Below are positions 26,347-35,003 of a stretch of DNA of 64,000 nt, piece after piece. The stretch lies in the NCBI RefSeq assembly GCF_001941945.1, contig NZ_CP015583.1, positions 733,001-797,000 of the forward strand. Reading direction: 5' to 3'. Both the position numbers and the translations under genes were made by a program. The notes below the pieces were generated by a model. It had not been told where the DNA came from. It made no database searches and saw only the letters and a program-made list of their open reading frames with translations. The DNA comes from Roseomonas gilardii (GTDB lineage Bacteria; Pseudomonadota; Alphaproteobacteria; Acetobacterales; Acetobacteraceae). Position 1 is the first letter of the stretch. Every line of letters starts with the position of its first letter.

Positions 26347-27951
26347 ATGATAAATTTCGAAATCTTGTTGACTTCTGGAGATAAAATAAACTTGCCCCTG
26401 GAGGCAGGGCAGTTGACATTAATTATTGGGCCAAATGGGGCTGGAAAGTCATCGTTAGTAGATGAAATTAACAACGCATTTAGCTCAAGTCATGAAGTAG
26501 AAAGATTTTCTGGATATAGGCAAATACACTTCAATGGAGATGATATTGATCAAATAGGGCAAGGAATGGAAACTTTTTCAAACAACATCCGTATAGGGTC
26601 AAATAGATATCAGAATCATATGAGTGAACAGCATTTAAAGTCTGTTATGAAGAGGATTATGAACAAGCAGACGGAAGCCGCAACAGCAGCTTTAGGCTGT
26701 ATTGAAAGTGGTATGACACTTGCCCAGGCAAATCAAAAGCACCCACAGCCAATTGTTACTATTAATGAGATATTCGTGGCGGCAAAATTGCCGGTTAAAC
26801 TAACTGTCGATACAGTGGGCCTTCGAGCGTCACGAGATGGTGAAATCTATAACATTAGTCAATTATCTGATGGCGAGCGGGCAGCTTTGCTCTTAGCTGG
26901 AGCAACTGTAATTAGGCCGGAAAGTACATTTCTCATCATAGATGAGCCGGAAAGGCATCTCAATCCGAGCATATCGGGTCCGCTGATCGCAGCCGCTGTA
27001 CGATCTCGCCCCGATGTGGGGTTTATTTTTTCAACTCATGATTTACAGTTAATAGAATGGCTTACGGTTAATCATTTAGTGTATGTTAAGAATTCTAAAA
27101 TTACGGCTACCATGCCAGAAAAAAGGAAATATGATGCATTTAATGTAGATTTTAACGCCGAAATTACGGACGACTTGCGGCAGGCAATTTTGGGTAGTCG
27201 TCGCGCGTTGCTGTTAGTTGAGGGCCAAATGTCATCGGAGGATAAAGCCCTCTATGGTATGATATATCCTGGGTGGACTGTGAAGGAACAGGGTGGTTGG
27301 GATTCTGTTGTCAGCAGTGTTCGATCTCTGAGAAAAAATAGACGCTATCACTGGATTGAAGTTGCGGGATTGATTGATTCTGATGGAAAGAATGATAAAG
27401 AGAAAGAAGAATACCAAAAAGATCAAATTTACTCTCTTCCGACACCAACGATAGAAAATTTATTCTTTGACCGAATTGTGGTGCAGCAGATGGCCGAGGC
27501 AATTTATGAGTTGCACGGTGGTGCGTCAGTCAGCGAAAGGCTAGAAATAATTAAAGGCCAAATAAAAATTCTTCTAGACGAAAATAAAGAAGACATTCTG
27601 CTTAAGCAGTTGGTTTGGGCTGTAAATAGAGAATTATCATCACGAAAGGTATCGATGAAATCCGTTCGTGCTGGGCAAAGCGAAATTCATGGCATTAACA
27701 TAGAGGAAATTAGATGTTCCATCGATTTAGCTCTGTGCGAACAGTTGAAGGAAGAGGATGTATTCAAAATCATTGCTGCTATACCGATAAAAAATACAAA
27801 ATTGCCTGCAGGTATTGCTCAGGCTTTAGGTTTTAATGGATATAAGGAGTATGCTAATTCAATTCTAACACAAATGCAGCGAAAATCGGAAAGAGGTCGG
27901 TTAATAGTGGAGTCGCTAGCAAAAAGATTGCCCATTTTGCCCGCTTTGTAG
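26347..27951 (+). CDS. AAA ATPase-DUF4435 (TOPRIM) fusion, PARIS-like anti-phage protein
   Basis: 534 residues with A+T-rich codons unlike every neighbour. N-terminal ABC-type ATPase (AAA_15/AAA_21): Walker A GPNGAGKSS at 28-36, signature LSDGER near 173-178, Walker B LIIDEPERHLNPS near 195-207 and H-loop FSTHD near 226-230. C-terminal DUF4435/TOPRIM-like domain: LLLVEGQMSSEDKALYG with Glu near 291, GLIDSDG near 341-347 and PTIENLFF near 368. This is the domain pair of PARIS (AriA ATPase, AriB effector), which exists in fused form. In studied systems phage anti-restriction proteins trigger AriB, a toxic tRNA nuclease. The 197 bases upstream are A+T-rich and probably hold its promoter. Confidence 0.72.
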   Translation: MINFEILLTSGDKINLPLEAGQLTLIIGPNGAGKSSLVDEINNAFSSSHEVERFSGYRQIHFNGDDIDQIGQGMETFSNNIRIGSNRYQNHMSEQHLKSVMKRIMNKQTEAATAALGCIESGMTLAQANQKHPQPIVTINEIFVAAKLPVKLTVDTVGLRASRDGEIYNISQLSDGERAALLLAGATVIRPESTFLIIDEPERHLNPSISGPLIAAAVRSRPDVGFIFSTHDLQLIEWLTVNHLVYVKNSKITATMPEKRKYDAFNVDFNAEITDDLRQAILGSRRALLLVEGQMSSEDKALYGMIYPGWTVKEQGGWDSVVSSVRSLRKNRRYHWIEVAGLIDSDGKNDKEKEEYQKDQIYSLPTPTIENLFFDRIVVQQMAEAIYELHGGASVSERLEIIKGQIKILLDENKEDILLKQLVWAVNRELSSRKVSMKSVRAGQSEIHGINIEEIRCSIDLALCEQLKEEDVFKIIAAIPIKNTKLPAGIAQALGFNGYKEYANSILTQMQRKSERGRLIVESLAKRLPILPAL

Positions 27952-27971
27952 AGGAGCGAATGTATTAAACT

Positions 27972-28155
27972 GAGGTGCAGGAACCTCAGAGTCCTGCTGG
28001 GGTGCAGGGGCAGAGCCCCTGCGCTGCGACGTTCGGCCAATCAGGCCCCGACCAGGGTTTCCGCGATGCTGTGGGACAGCGGTTGGCCGGCCTCGCCGCC
28101 GTGAGGGAGTCCGTGTAATTCTCAAGGTAAGGCATCATGCCGAGGATGCGGAGGT
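27972..28155 (-). pseudogene. decayed duplicate of the purQ 3' end
   Basis: 184 bases that align with 28656-28839 (end of purQ and its downstream hairpins) at an offset of 684 bases, roughly 80-85% identical by eye, with one single-base gap in each copy. Both begin GAGGTGCAGGAACCTCAG and end CGAGGATGCGGAGGT. The gaps put the purQ frame out of register, so the copy is not functional. It directly follows the PARIS-like gene. Confidence 0.85.
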
Positions 28156-28168
28156 CGGAGATAGGGGT

Positions 28169-28639
28169 CTAGTGATGCATGTGGACTTCGAGAGCTACCA
28201 GGAACGCCCAGGCAAGAAGCGTGATAGTGGCGAGCGGTAGTAGGAGAGATTGGTAGCTGAGCGGCCTCAGCGGCCAGCGGAACGAAGCGGCGCGGAAGAT
28301 CACGAAGGTCGCGGCTCCGAAGAGCAAATTGATGGTCAGGTTGAAACCATCATTCTCGGCGATGTTCAAAGGGATCACTGCGATCGGAAACGCCGCGATG
28401 ATTGCCAGCAGCCGGGGCGGAAGCAGGATGAGGAGTAGAGGAAGGCTGAACTCCTCCATTCCCGAACATCGTATGATGCTCGGATCAAAGAGGTAAGAGC
28501 GAGACGGGCAGGCTGAATTGTCGATGAAGAGAAGCTGGAGCAGGACGCCCAGGAGATTTCCCAGCGTCACATAGAGCAAAAGCCAGCCCGATGCCGCCTG
28601 GAACCAGGTGTGTGAACGGGGTGGTTTGCCGCCGGACAT
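28169..28639 (-). CDS. hypothetical membrane protein between the purQ tail copies
   Basis: 156 residues with about four hydrophobic helices (20-40, 62-82, 84-108, 128-150). Starts MSGGKPPRSHTWFQAA and ends in HMHH. It fills the 500 bases between the two purQ-tail repeats. No family recognised. Its composition is intermediate between the A+T-rich ATPase and the host genes. It may be cargo of the same insertion; a role as partner of the PARIS-like protein is speculation. Confidence 0.6.
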   Translation of the reverse strand: MSGGKPPRSHTWFQAASGWLLLYVTLGNLLGVLLQLLFIDNSACPSRSYLFDPSIIRCSGMEEFSLPLLLILLPPRLLAIIAAFPIAVIPLNIAENDGFNLTINLLFGAATFVIFRAASFRWPLRPLSYQSLLLPLATITLLAWAFLVALEVHMHH

Positions 28640-28655
28640 GAGCGCCCACTCACGG

Positions 28656-28839
28656 GAGGTGCAGGAACCTCAGGTTCCTGCCGGGGTGCAGGGGCAGGGC
28701 CCCTGCGATGCGACGCCCGAACCTCAGGCCCCGACCAGGGTTTCCGCGATGCTCTGGAAGAGGGGTAGGCCGTCCTCGCCGCCGGTGAGGGGGTCCGCGT
28801 AGTTCTCGGGGTGGGGCATCATGCCGAGGATGCGGAGGT
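28656..28839 (-). repeat. purQ 3' end, intact copy of the 184-base repeat
   Basis: Contains the last 39 codons of purQ and its downstream hairpins (AGGAACCTCAGGTTCCTG and GCAGGGGCAGGGCCCCTGC). The second, decayed copy lies at 27972-28155. Confidence 0.85.
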
Positions 28840-29398
28840 TGGGGGAGAGGATGCCGGCGATGTCGCGGACGGCACCGTTGCGGTTGCGGTCGGCGTAGCG
28901 GAAGGCGACGAGGCCCTCGCCCTCCAGCCGGTCCAGCGTCGTGTCATCGGCGAAGTAGTTGCCGTCGCCGTGGGCCATGGGGGCGCGGAAGGTTTCGCCC
29001 TGCTGCCAGCGCGCGGTGTAGGGGGTGCCGGCGCGTTCGACGCGCAGGACGCAGTCCATGGAGAGGAAGCGGAGGCCGGCGTTGCGGAGGAGGGCGCCGG
29101 GGAGGAGGCCGGCCTCGGTGAGGATCTGGAAGCCGTTGCAGACGCCGAGGACGTGGCCGCCTTTGGCCGCGAAGTCCTTGATGGACTGCATGATGGGGGA
29201 CTGGGCGGCCATGGCGCCGCAGCGGAGGTAGTCGCCGTGGGAGAAGCCGCCGGGGAGGACGACGAGGTCGAGGCCCGGGGGGAGGGCGTGCTCGCCATGC
29301 CAGAGCATCAGGGGCTCGCGGCCCGAGGCGCGCCTGAGGGCGAGGGCCATGTCGCGCTCGCGGTTGGTGCCGGGGAAGACGACGATGGCGGCCTTCAT
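28724..29398 (-). CDS. purQ: phosphoribosylformylglycinamidine synthase subunit PurQ
   Basis: Class I glutamine amidotransferase that supplies ammonia to PurL. 224 residues. Triad visible: Cys87 in GVCNGFQ, and His and Glu in MMPHPENY near the C-terminus. The oxyanion loop [14 protein letters not shown] is intact. It belongs to the purC-purS-purQ-purL series on the minus strand, but is now followed by the insertion rather than by purL. The stop region carries the duplicated repeat. Confidence 0.96.
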   Translation of the reverse strand: MKAAIVVFPGTNRERDMALALRRASGREPLMLWHGEHALPPGLDLVVLPGGFSHGDYLRCGAMAAQSPIMQSIKDFAAKGGHVLGVCNGFQILTEAGLLPGALLRNAGLRFLSMDCVLRVERAGTPYTARWQQGETFRAPMAHGDGNYFADDTTLDRLEGEGLVAFRYADRNRNGAVRDIAGILSPNLRILGMMPHPENYADPLTGGEDGLPLFQSIAETLVGA

Positions 29399-29420
29399 GG
29401 GGGGTGCCTTTCCGTGGAGG

Positions 29421-29675
29421 TCAGTTCTGCCAGAGCTTCAGGTAGTGCAGGCCGCCCATCAGGACGATGGTGAGGCAGGCGGCGATGGCGGCGGCGGTGA
29501 CCCAGCGGTCGAGGGTGCGCTTGCCTTCCCGGAGGAGGGAGGGGCGGCGGGCGCGGCGGGGCCGTGCCGTGGGCTGGGGCGGCGGGGCGGGGGGGTAGTG
29601 GCGTTCCCGCCAGCGCAGGGTCATGGCGACGAGGACGGTGAGGCCCAGCATGAGGAGGAGGGAGGCCTTGATCAT
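29421..29675 (-). CDS. small two-helix membrane protein between purS and purQ
   Basis: 84 residues: helix at about 3-20 ([15 protein letters not shown]), a basic Pro/Arg-rich linker ([17 protein letters not shown]) and a second helix at 58-76. It starts 61 bases after purS and ends 22 bases before purQ on the same strand, so it is likely transcribed with the purine genes. Resembles HIG1/twin-transmembrane-type small proteins only in layout; no family assigned. Confidence 0.62.
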   Translation of the reverse strand: MIKASLLLMLGLTVLVAMTLRWRERHYPPAPPPQPTARPRRARRPSLLREGKRTLDRWVTAAAIAACLTIVLMGGLHYLKLWQN

Positions 29676-29736
29676 GCGCGCGGGGCCCCTCCGGGTGGGT
29701 GGGGGCGCGGCATGGGTAAGGTTCCCTCCGCCGGAA

Positions 29737-29982
29737 TCACGCGGGGGAGACCTCGACGCGGAAGCTCTCGATGACGGTGTTGGCGAGGAGCTTGCGGGCC
29801 ATGTCCTCGGCCTGGGCCTTCGCCTTGTCCGGGTCGGTCTCGGTCAGGTCGAGCTCGATGACCTTGCCGGCGCGGACGTCGTGGACGGCGTCGTAGCCCA
29901 GGTTGGCGAGGGCATGGGCGATGGCCTTGCCCTGGGGATCGAGGACGCCCTGCTTGGGCATGACGGTCACGCGGGCTTTCAC
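29737..29982 (-). CDS. purS: phosphoribosylformylglycinamidine synthase subunit PurS
   Basis: 81 residues, the small bridging subunit of the PurLQS complex that channels ammonia. Typical start KARVTVMPKQGVLDPQGKAIAHALANLGY and the KVIELDL strand. GTG start at 29982, where the first beta strand begins. It follows purC by 56 bases. Required because the PurL here is the small form lacking the N-terminal PurS-like domain. Confidence 0.94.
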   Translation of the reverse strand: MKARVTVMPKQGVLDPQGKAIAHALANLGYDAVHDVRAGKVIELDLTETDPDKAKAQAEDMARKLLANTVIESFRVEVSPA

Positions 29983-30038
29983 GGGGTGGGGTCTCCCAGG
30001 GAGTAAGCGGTGGGGCGGGTGAGGGCCTGGCGGGGCCG

Positions 30039-30803
30039 TCACTGCATCAGTTCGGGGCCCTTGAGGTCGCGGACGCCGGCTTCGGGGAGGATGCCGAGGC
30101 GGCGGGCGACTTCCTGGTAGCCTTCCTCGACCTTGCCGAGGTCGCGGCGGAAGCGGTCCTTGTCCATCTTCTCGCCGGTCTTGCTGTCCCAGAGGCGGCA
30201 GTTGTCGGGGGAGATCTCGTCGGCGAGGACGATGCGGACCTCCTCGTTCTCGTAGAAGCGGCCGAATTCGAGCTTGAGGTCCACGAGGACGATGCCGATG
30301 CCGAGGAAGAGGCCGGTGAGGAAGTCGTTCACGCGCAGGGCGAGCTGGACCATGTCGTCCAGGTCCTGGGTGGAGGCCCAGCCGAAGCAGGTGATGTGCT
30401 CCTCGCTGACCATGGGGTCCTGGAGGGCGTCGTTCTTGTAGTAGTACTCGATGATCGAGCGGGGGAGGCGCTGGCCTTCCTGGATGCCGAGGCGTGTGGA
30501 GAGGGAGCCGGCGGCGACGTTGCGGACCACCAGTTCGAGGGGGATGATCTCGACCTCCCGGATCAGCTGCTCGCGCATGTTCAGGCGGCGGATGAAGTGG
30601 GTGGGGATGCCGATGTCGGAGAGGCGCGTCATCAGGTATTCGCTGATGCGGTTGTTGAGCACGCCCTTGCCGGTGATGACGCCCTTCTTGGCGCCGTTGG
30701 CGGCGGAGGCGTCATCCTTGAAGTACTGGACGAGGGTGCCCGGTTCCGGACCTTCGAAGAGGATCTTCGCCTTGCCTTCGTAGAGTTGCCGCCGTCGGGC
30801 CAT
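30039..30803 (-). CDS. purC: phosphoribosylaminoimidazole-succinocarboxamide synthase
   Basis: Joins aspartate to CAIR with ATP to form SAICAR. 254 residues from the ATG at 30803, with [22 protein letters not shown] at the N-terminus, matching the family start. Motifs: [28 protein letters not shown] and [15 protein letters not shown]. It is the first gene of the purC-purS-purQ block, followed by purS. Confidence 0.96.
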   Translation of the reverse strand: MARRRQLYEGKAKILFEGPEPGTLVQYFKDDASAANGAKKGVITGKGVLNNRISEYLMTRLSDIGIPTHFIRRLNMREQLIREVEIIPLELVVRNVAAGSLSTRLGIQEGQRLPRSIIEYYYKNDALQDPMVSEEHITCFGWASTQDLDDMVQLALRVNDFLTGLFLGIGIVLVDLKLEFGRFYENEEVRIVLADEISPDNCRLWDSKTGEKMDKDRFRRDLGKVEEGYQEVARRLGILPEAGVRDLKGPELMQ

Positions 30804-31154
30804 CGTCAATCGTCGTCCAGAAATCCGTCGTGGCCGCCGGACCCTGGGTCGTGGGACCGGGGGTCGGGCAGCCTGTGGCGGGTGGGTATAGCAGGGGGTG
30901 GGGGGTTCTTCCACCGCCCAGGGTGTGCCGGCTGACCCGCGTGGCCGTGAGGGCGGTTGGCCCCTTGGGTGACCTGCCGGGTCGTGTCCCGCGCCACGGT
31001 CCGGGCGGCGGGCGCGGTTGCCGCGTGAACGGGCCTTATCACGTTTCGGAAGGGGGGCTGTCAACGGAAGCGGTGCTGGGCCGTTAACCCGGGCACAGGC
31101 GGACGGGCCGGATGCCCGGTCGGACAACGCCGCAGATGGACGAGGAGAGAGCGC
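30804..31154. other. 351-base divergent intergenic region, purC and PepSY-like gene
   Basis: Must hold the promoters for purC (minus) and the secreted PepSY-like protein (plus). It is very G+C-rich with no clear -35/-10 pair, riboswitch or operator that I can recognise. Confidence 0.4.
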
Positions 31155-31655
31155 ATGCGGAACAGTCTCATGGGTGGCATCGGTGGCTTCGCGGTGGCGG
31201 CGGGGCTGATGCTGGGAGCGGTGGGGTTCGTGCCGGCGGCGATGGCACAGAGCCAGACGGGGGCCAGCCAGCAGGGCACGATCGGGACGCCGACAATGCC
31301 GGGCGGCGGCGGGTCCACCATGGCGCAGGGTACGCCCGGGGCCACGCCGGGAACGGCGCCCGGGACGGGGACGGCGGCACCGATGACCGCGCCGCGGCCG
31401 GCGGGCGAGGCGGGTTCGCGGCCGCAGGCCTCGGGGACGCCGGTGACGACGACGCCTGAGGCCGGGGCGAACAGCTTCACGGAAGGGCAGGCGCGGAGCC
31501 GGATCGAGGCGGCGGGTTATTCGCAGGTCTCGGAGCTGAAGAAGGACGATGCGGGCGTCTGGCGCGGGAAGGCCACGCGGAACGGGCAGACCGTGGATGT
31601 GGGACTGGATTTCCGCGGCAACGTGGTGATGGGCACCGCTTCCGTCGCGCGCTGA
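31155..31655 (+). CDS. secreted PepSY-like protein
   Basis: 166 residues. Signal peptide with cleavage near AMAQS (about residue 31), then a 75-residue Gly/Pro/Thr low-complexity linker, then a C-terminal domain ([29 protein letters not shown], then [14 protein letters not shown]) that matches the PepSY/YpeB-like small periplasmic domain. Good ribosome-binding site GAGGAGAG before the ATG. Periplasmic; possibly a modulator of proteases or a stress-response protein. The next gene, 87 bases on, is a stress-protein type. Confidence 0.7.
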   Translation: MRNSLMGGIGGFAVAAGLMLGAVGFVPAAMAQSQTGASQQGTIGTPTMPGGGGSTMAQGTPGATPGTAPGTGTAAPMTAPRPAGEAGSRPQASGTPVTTTPEAGANSFTEGQARSRIEAAGYSQVSELKKDDAGVWRGKATRNGQTVDVGLDFRGNVVMGTASVAR

Positions 31656-31742
31656 TGGCTGACCCTTGCGGCTCCCTCAGGGGAGGACCGCAGGGGCGGA
31701 GCGCGCGGATCATGCAAGAACGATACGAGAGGAACGCGAATC

Positions 31743-32567
31743 ATGGCTATGCGGACCATTACCCGGCTGTTCGACACCCACGACCATGCGCTGGCGGCAG
31801 TGCGGGATCTGGAGGCGGTGGGTTTCCGGCATGAGGATGTGAGCATCCTCGCCAACAATACCGAGGGACGTTACGGCACGACCTCCACGGCGGCCGGGAC
31901 GACCACGGAGACCACCACGGACACGGCGGAGAACAGCGAGTCCGGGGCCGGGGTCGGCGCCACGCTGGGGACGGTGCTGGGCGGTGGCGCGGGGCTCGCG
32001 GCCGGACTCGGGGCGCTGGCGATCCCGGGCGTGGGCCCGGTGGTCGCGGCGGGCTGGCTGGTGGCGACGCTGACCGGCGCGGGGGCGGGTGCGGCGGCCG
32101 GCGGGTTGCTGGGCGCGCTGACCGGGGCCGGGGTGAGCGAGAACGAGGCCGGGACCTATGCCGAGGGCGTGCGGCGGGGCGGGACGCTGGTGACGGTGCG
32201 GAGCGAGGATGCGCGCATCGACGAGGCGGAGCGCATCCTGGCCAGCCATGGGCCGGTGGATGCCGCCACGCGCGAGGCGGATTACCGGGCCGGCGGCTGG
32301 GCCGGATACCGGGATGATGACGACCTGAACACGTTGGAGGCTGGGCGGGGCACGGCCTCGGCGCCGGATGGCGCGCCGGGGAACCCACCCGGGACGGCGG
32401 CGACGCGGGCGGCGGATCGCGCGGCGGGCACCAATCTGAGCGGGGCCTATCCCGGGCAGTCGGACGGTACGCCGGAGAACCCGAAGGGCACGATGGCCAG
32501 CCGGGGCTTCGACAAGGTCACGGGCGCGAATACCAGCGGGACCAACCCGACCGGGACGGGGCGCTAA
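31743..32567 (+). CDS. general stress protein 17M-like (YflT-domain) with Gly-rich membrane hairpin
   Basis: 274 residues. The N-terminal MAMRTITRLFDTHDHALAAVRDLEAVGF resembles the general-stress-protein 17M domain of Bacillus YflT relatives. Residues 65-125 are a Gly/Ala-rich hydrophobic segment (GATLGTVLGGGAGLAAGLG, GAGAGAAAGGLLGALTGAG) followed by the second half of the ferredoxin-like fold (GGTLVTVRSEDARIDEAERIL). The C-terminal 80 residues are polar and repeat-like. Ribosome-binding site AGAGGAA. Likely membrane-associated stress protein. Confidence 0.7.
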   Translation: MAMRTITRLFDTHDHALAAVRDLEAVGFRHEDVSILANNTEGRYGTTSTAAGTTTETTTDTAENSESGAGVGATLGTVLGGGAGLAAGLGALAIPGVGPVVAAGWLVATLTGAGAGAAAGGLLGALTGAGVSENEAGTYAEGVRRGGTLVTVRSEDARIDEAERILASHGPVDAATREADYRAGGWAGYRDDDDLNTLEAGRGTASAPDGAPGNPPGTAATRAADRAAGTNLSGAYPGQSDGTPENPKGTMASRGFDKVTGANTSGTNPTGTGR

Positions 32568-32610
32568 GGCCTGTCCGCCGGGGCTCGCCCGGTTGAGGGT
32601 GTGAGGATGG

Positions 32611-32637
32611 GGGCGGACGGTTGGGTCCGCCCCTTTT
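32611..32637 (+). terminator. terminator after the stress-protein gene
   Basis: GGGCGGAC pairs with GTCCGCCC across a 6-base loop and is followed by TTTT. Confidence 0.8.
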
Positions 32638-32715
32638 CCATGTGACGCTGCGGGCGGGCGGGCTCCGGCAGCGCGATAAGCCGGGGATTTCGTGGCCGGC
32701 GTAGCGAGGATCGAG

Positions 32716-32747
32716 GGACCCGTGGTGCCAGGCGGCACCGCGGGTCC
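32716..32747. terminator. 14-bp hairpin downstream of purB
   Basis: GGACCCGTGGTGCC against GGCACCGCGGGTCC (one mismatch), 8 bases beyond the purB stop. It lacks a U-run for the purB direction but has TTT on the plus strand, so it may protect mRNA ends or back up the terminator at 32611. Confidence 0.5.
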
Positions 32748-32754
32748 TTTCGTG

Positions 32755-34098
32755 TCAGGCGCCTTCGCTGGCGAAGACGCGGGCCAGGGTGTCCTGGATG
32801 TGGCGGAAGTCCTTGGCCGGGTCCATGGCGGCGTCGAGCGTCGCGGCGTCGAGGGTGGCGGAGACTTCGGGGTCGGCCAGGAGCTCATCGCGGAAGGAGC
32901 GGCCATTGGGGGTGCCCAGGGCGGTCCAGGTGGCCATGGCGGCGCGCTGGACGGCGGCATAGGAGGCCTCGCGGCTCATGCCGGCCTGGGTGAGGGCGAG
33001 CAGAACCTTCTGGCTGTGGACCACGCCGCCCAGGGCTTCGAGGTTGCGCTTCATCTGCTCGGGATAGACGGTCAGCTTGTCCATCATCGAGGTGGCGCGG
33101 GCCAGGGCGAAGTCCAGCGTGATGGTGGCGTCGGGGCCGATGAAGCGCTCGACGCTGCTGTGGCTGATGTCGCGCTCGTGCCAGAGGGCGACATTCTCCA
33201 GCGCCGGGGTGGCGTAGCCGCGGATGACGCGGGCGAGGCCGGTGAGGTTCTCGCTCAGCACCGGGTTGCGCTTGTGGGGCATCGCGGAGGAGCCCTTCTG
33301 GCCGGGGTGGAAGTATTCCTCGGCCTCCCGCACCTCGGAGCGCTGGAGGTGGCGGACCTCGGTGGCCAAACGTTCGATGGCGCTGGCGGTGATGGCCAGG
33401 GCGCAGAAGAAAGCGGCGTGGCGGTCGCGCGGGATCACCTGGGTGGAGACGGGCTCGGCACGCAGGCCGAGGCGGCTGGCGACGAAGGCCTCCACGCGCG
33501 GATCGACCGAGGCGAAGGTGCCGACGGGGCCGGAGATGGCGCAGGTCGCGACCTCGTCACGGGCGGCGGCGAGGCGCCTGCGGCAGCGGGCGAATTCCGC
33601 CCAGTGGCCGGCGAGCTTGATGCCGAAGGTCGTGGGCTCGGCATGGATGCCGTGGCTGCGGCCGATGGTGGGGGTGAGGGCGTGTTCCTCGGCCCGGCGG
33701 CGGAGCGCGGCGAGGAGGGCGTCCATGTCGGCCAGGAGCAGGTCGGCGGCGCGGGTGAGCTGCACGTTCAGGCAGGTGTCGAGCACGTCCGAGGAGGTCA
33801 TGCCCTGGTGCATGAAGCGGGCCTCGGGGCCGATGCCCTCGCCCAGCCAGGTGAGGAAGGCGATGACGTCGTGGCGGGTGACGCGCTCGATCTCGTCGAT
33901 GCGGCCGACATCGGCGTCGGTGATGTCGGCGGTGCGCCGGTCGCCCTTTTCCCGGATCACGCGCGCGGCCTCGGCCGGGATGGTGCCGAGGTTGCCCATG
34001 GCCTCGGCCGCCAGGGCCTCGATCTCGAACCAGATCTTGTAGCGGGTCGCGGGCGACCAGATCGCGGTCATCTCGGGGCGGGCGTAGCGCGGGACCAT
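32755..34098 (-). CDS. purB: adenylosuccinate lyase
   Basis: Splits SAICAR and adenylosuccinate, releasing fumarate, in purine and AMP synthesis. 447 residues. Fumarase-superfamily signature [22 protein letters not shown] with the substrate-binding region, and [14 protein letters not shown] with the catalytic His. The upstream 204 bases contain a 12-C and an 8-G run. It is separated from purC by two plus-strand stress genes. Confidence 0.96.
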   Translation of the reverse strand: MVPRYARPEMTAIWSPATRYKIWFEIEALAAEAMGNLGTIPAEAARVIREKGDRRTADITDADVGRIDEIERVTRHDVIAFLTWLGEGIGPEARFMHQGMTSSDVLDTCLNVQLTRAADLLLADMDALLAALRRRAEEHALTPTIGRSHGIHAEPTTFGIKLAGHWAEFARCRRRLAAARDEVATCAISGPVGTFASVDPRVEAFVASRLGLRAEPVSTQVIPRDRHAAFFCALAITASAIERLATEVRHLQRSEVREAEEYFHPGQKGSSAMPHKRNPVLSENLTGLARVIRGYATPALENVALWHERDISHSSVERFIGPDATITLDFALARATSMMDKLTVYPEQMKRNLEALGGVVHSQKVLLALTQAGMSREASYAAVQRAAMATWTALGTPNGRSFRDELLADPEVSATLDAATLDAAMDPAKDFRHIQDTLARVFASEGA

Positions 34099-34233
34099 GG
34101 GGGGGACCTCTCTGAACGGCGCGGTCCCCCTCGCGCGCGGGGGGCGGGTTCGTCAAGGGAAAGCGGTGCGGGGCTGGGGTGCGGGGGCTGGGCGAGCCTT
34201 GGCGGGGAGGCCTGCCGCCTTCGGGACGGGCTG

Positions 34234-34277
34234 CCCCCCCCCCCCGGACTGGGACCGGAACCGGGACCTGGGGGGGG
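34234..34277. repeat. C12 ... G8 homopolymer pair in the purB leader
   Basis: Twelve consecutive C (34234-34245) and eight consecutive G (34270-34277), 24 bases apart, which can base-pair. They lie between the GFA gene stop and the purB start codon, within the likely purB 5' untranslated or promoter region. Confidence 0.5.
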
Positions 34278-34302
34278 CGGCCCGCTGGCCGTGGGGCGGT
34301 GC

Positions 34303-34731
34303 CTATTCCGGCATGGTCTCGCCGGAACCGCCGAAATCGATCGGGAAGTCCCGCAGCTTCGGCAGGCCGTCGCGCATCGGCAGGACCGTCTCGGCGTAGT
34401 TCACATGCACCATCGGGTCGAAGGGCAGGTCCGGGATCGTCGCGGCGAAGACGTCCACCATGTGCAGGGGCGGGTGGCGGGCCATCAGGTGGCCGCCGCA
34501 GAGGCGGCAGTACTGCCGCTCGCTCATCGGGGTCTTGGCATAGGTGGCCACGTGCTCGCCGCCCTTGGCCACCTGCACGGCTTCGGGCGGCCAGAGGCTG
34601 AAGGCGTTGACCGGCCCGCCCGACCAGGACCGGCAGGAACGGCAGTGGCAGTAGCCCATCGCGTTGGGTTCGCCGGTGACGGTGATCTCGACGGCGCCGC
34701 AGAAGCAGGCGCCGGCATAGGATGTGGCCAT
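34303..34731 (-). CDS. GFA family (Mss4-like) zinc-binding protein
   Basis: 142 residues of the PF04828 family (glutathione-dependent formaldehyde-activating enzyme-like). The zinc ligands are visible: CFCGAVE at 9-15, CHCRSCRSW and CRLCGGHL. The family name comes from the Paracoccus Gfa protein; most members have no proven activity. The ATG at 34731 matches the family start [14 protein letters not shown]. It lies upstream of purB on the same strand, with a 204-base gap. Confidence 0.88.
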   Translation of the reverse strand: MATSYAGACFCGAVEITVTGEPNAMGYCHCRSCRSWSGGPVNAFSLWPPEAVQVAKGGEHVATYAKTPMSERQYCRLCGGHLMARHPPLHMVDVFAATIPDLPFDPMVHVNYAETVLPMRDGLPKLRDFPIDFGGSGETMPE

Positions 34732-35003
34732 GGCGTTTCCTCCTGATGTTTCGATTTCATTATGAGTTGCCGCCCGATCCTCCCGGAAGGCAAGGGAAAT
34801 GCGGCCAGGCCAGTCTCCCGCAGGGGCGGGAGGAGCGTGCTGCCGTCCGGCGGAAGGACGGGGTTCGCGGTGATCGCGGCTGGGTCCGCCCCGCACTCCG
34901 CACAAGGCAGGCAAAACCAGATCGTGCAGGCTTGAGGGCCGACGCGGCAGTTTCTTGCGCTACAAAGGCATGACAAGCAACGAAGTCATAAGAGCTGGTG
35001 TCC

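Noticed and set aside
31168-31480. Minus-strand proline-rich frames opposite the PepSY-like gene
   Set aside because: Low-complexity shadows of the Gly/Pro/Thr linker of the plus-strand protein.
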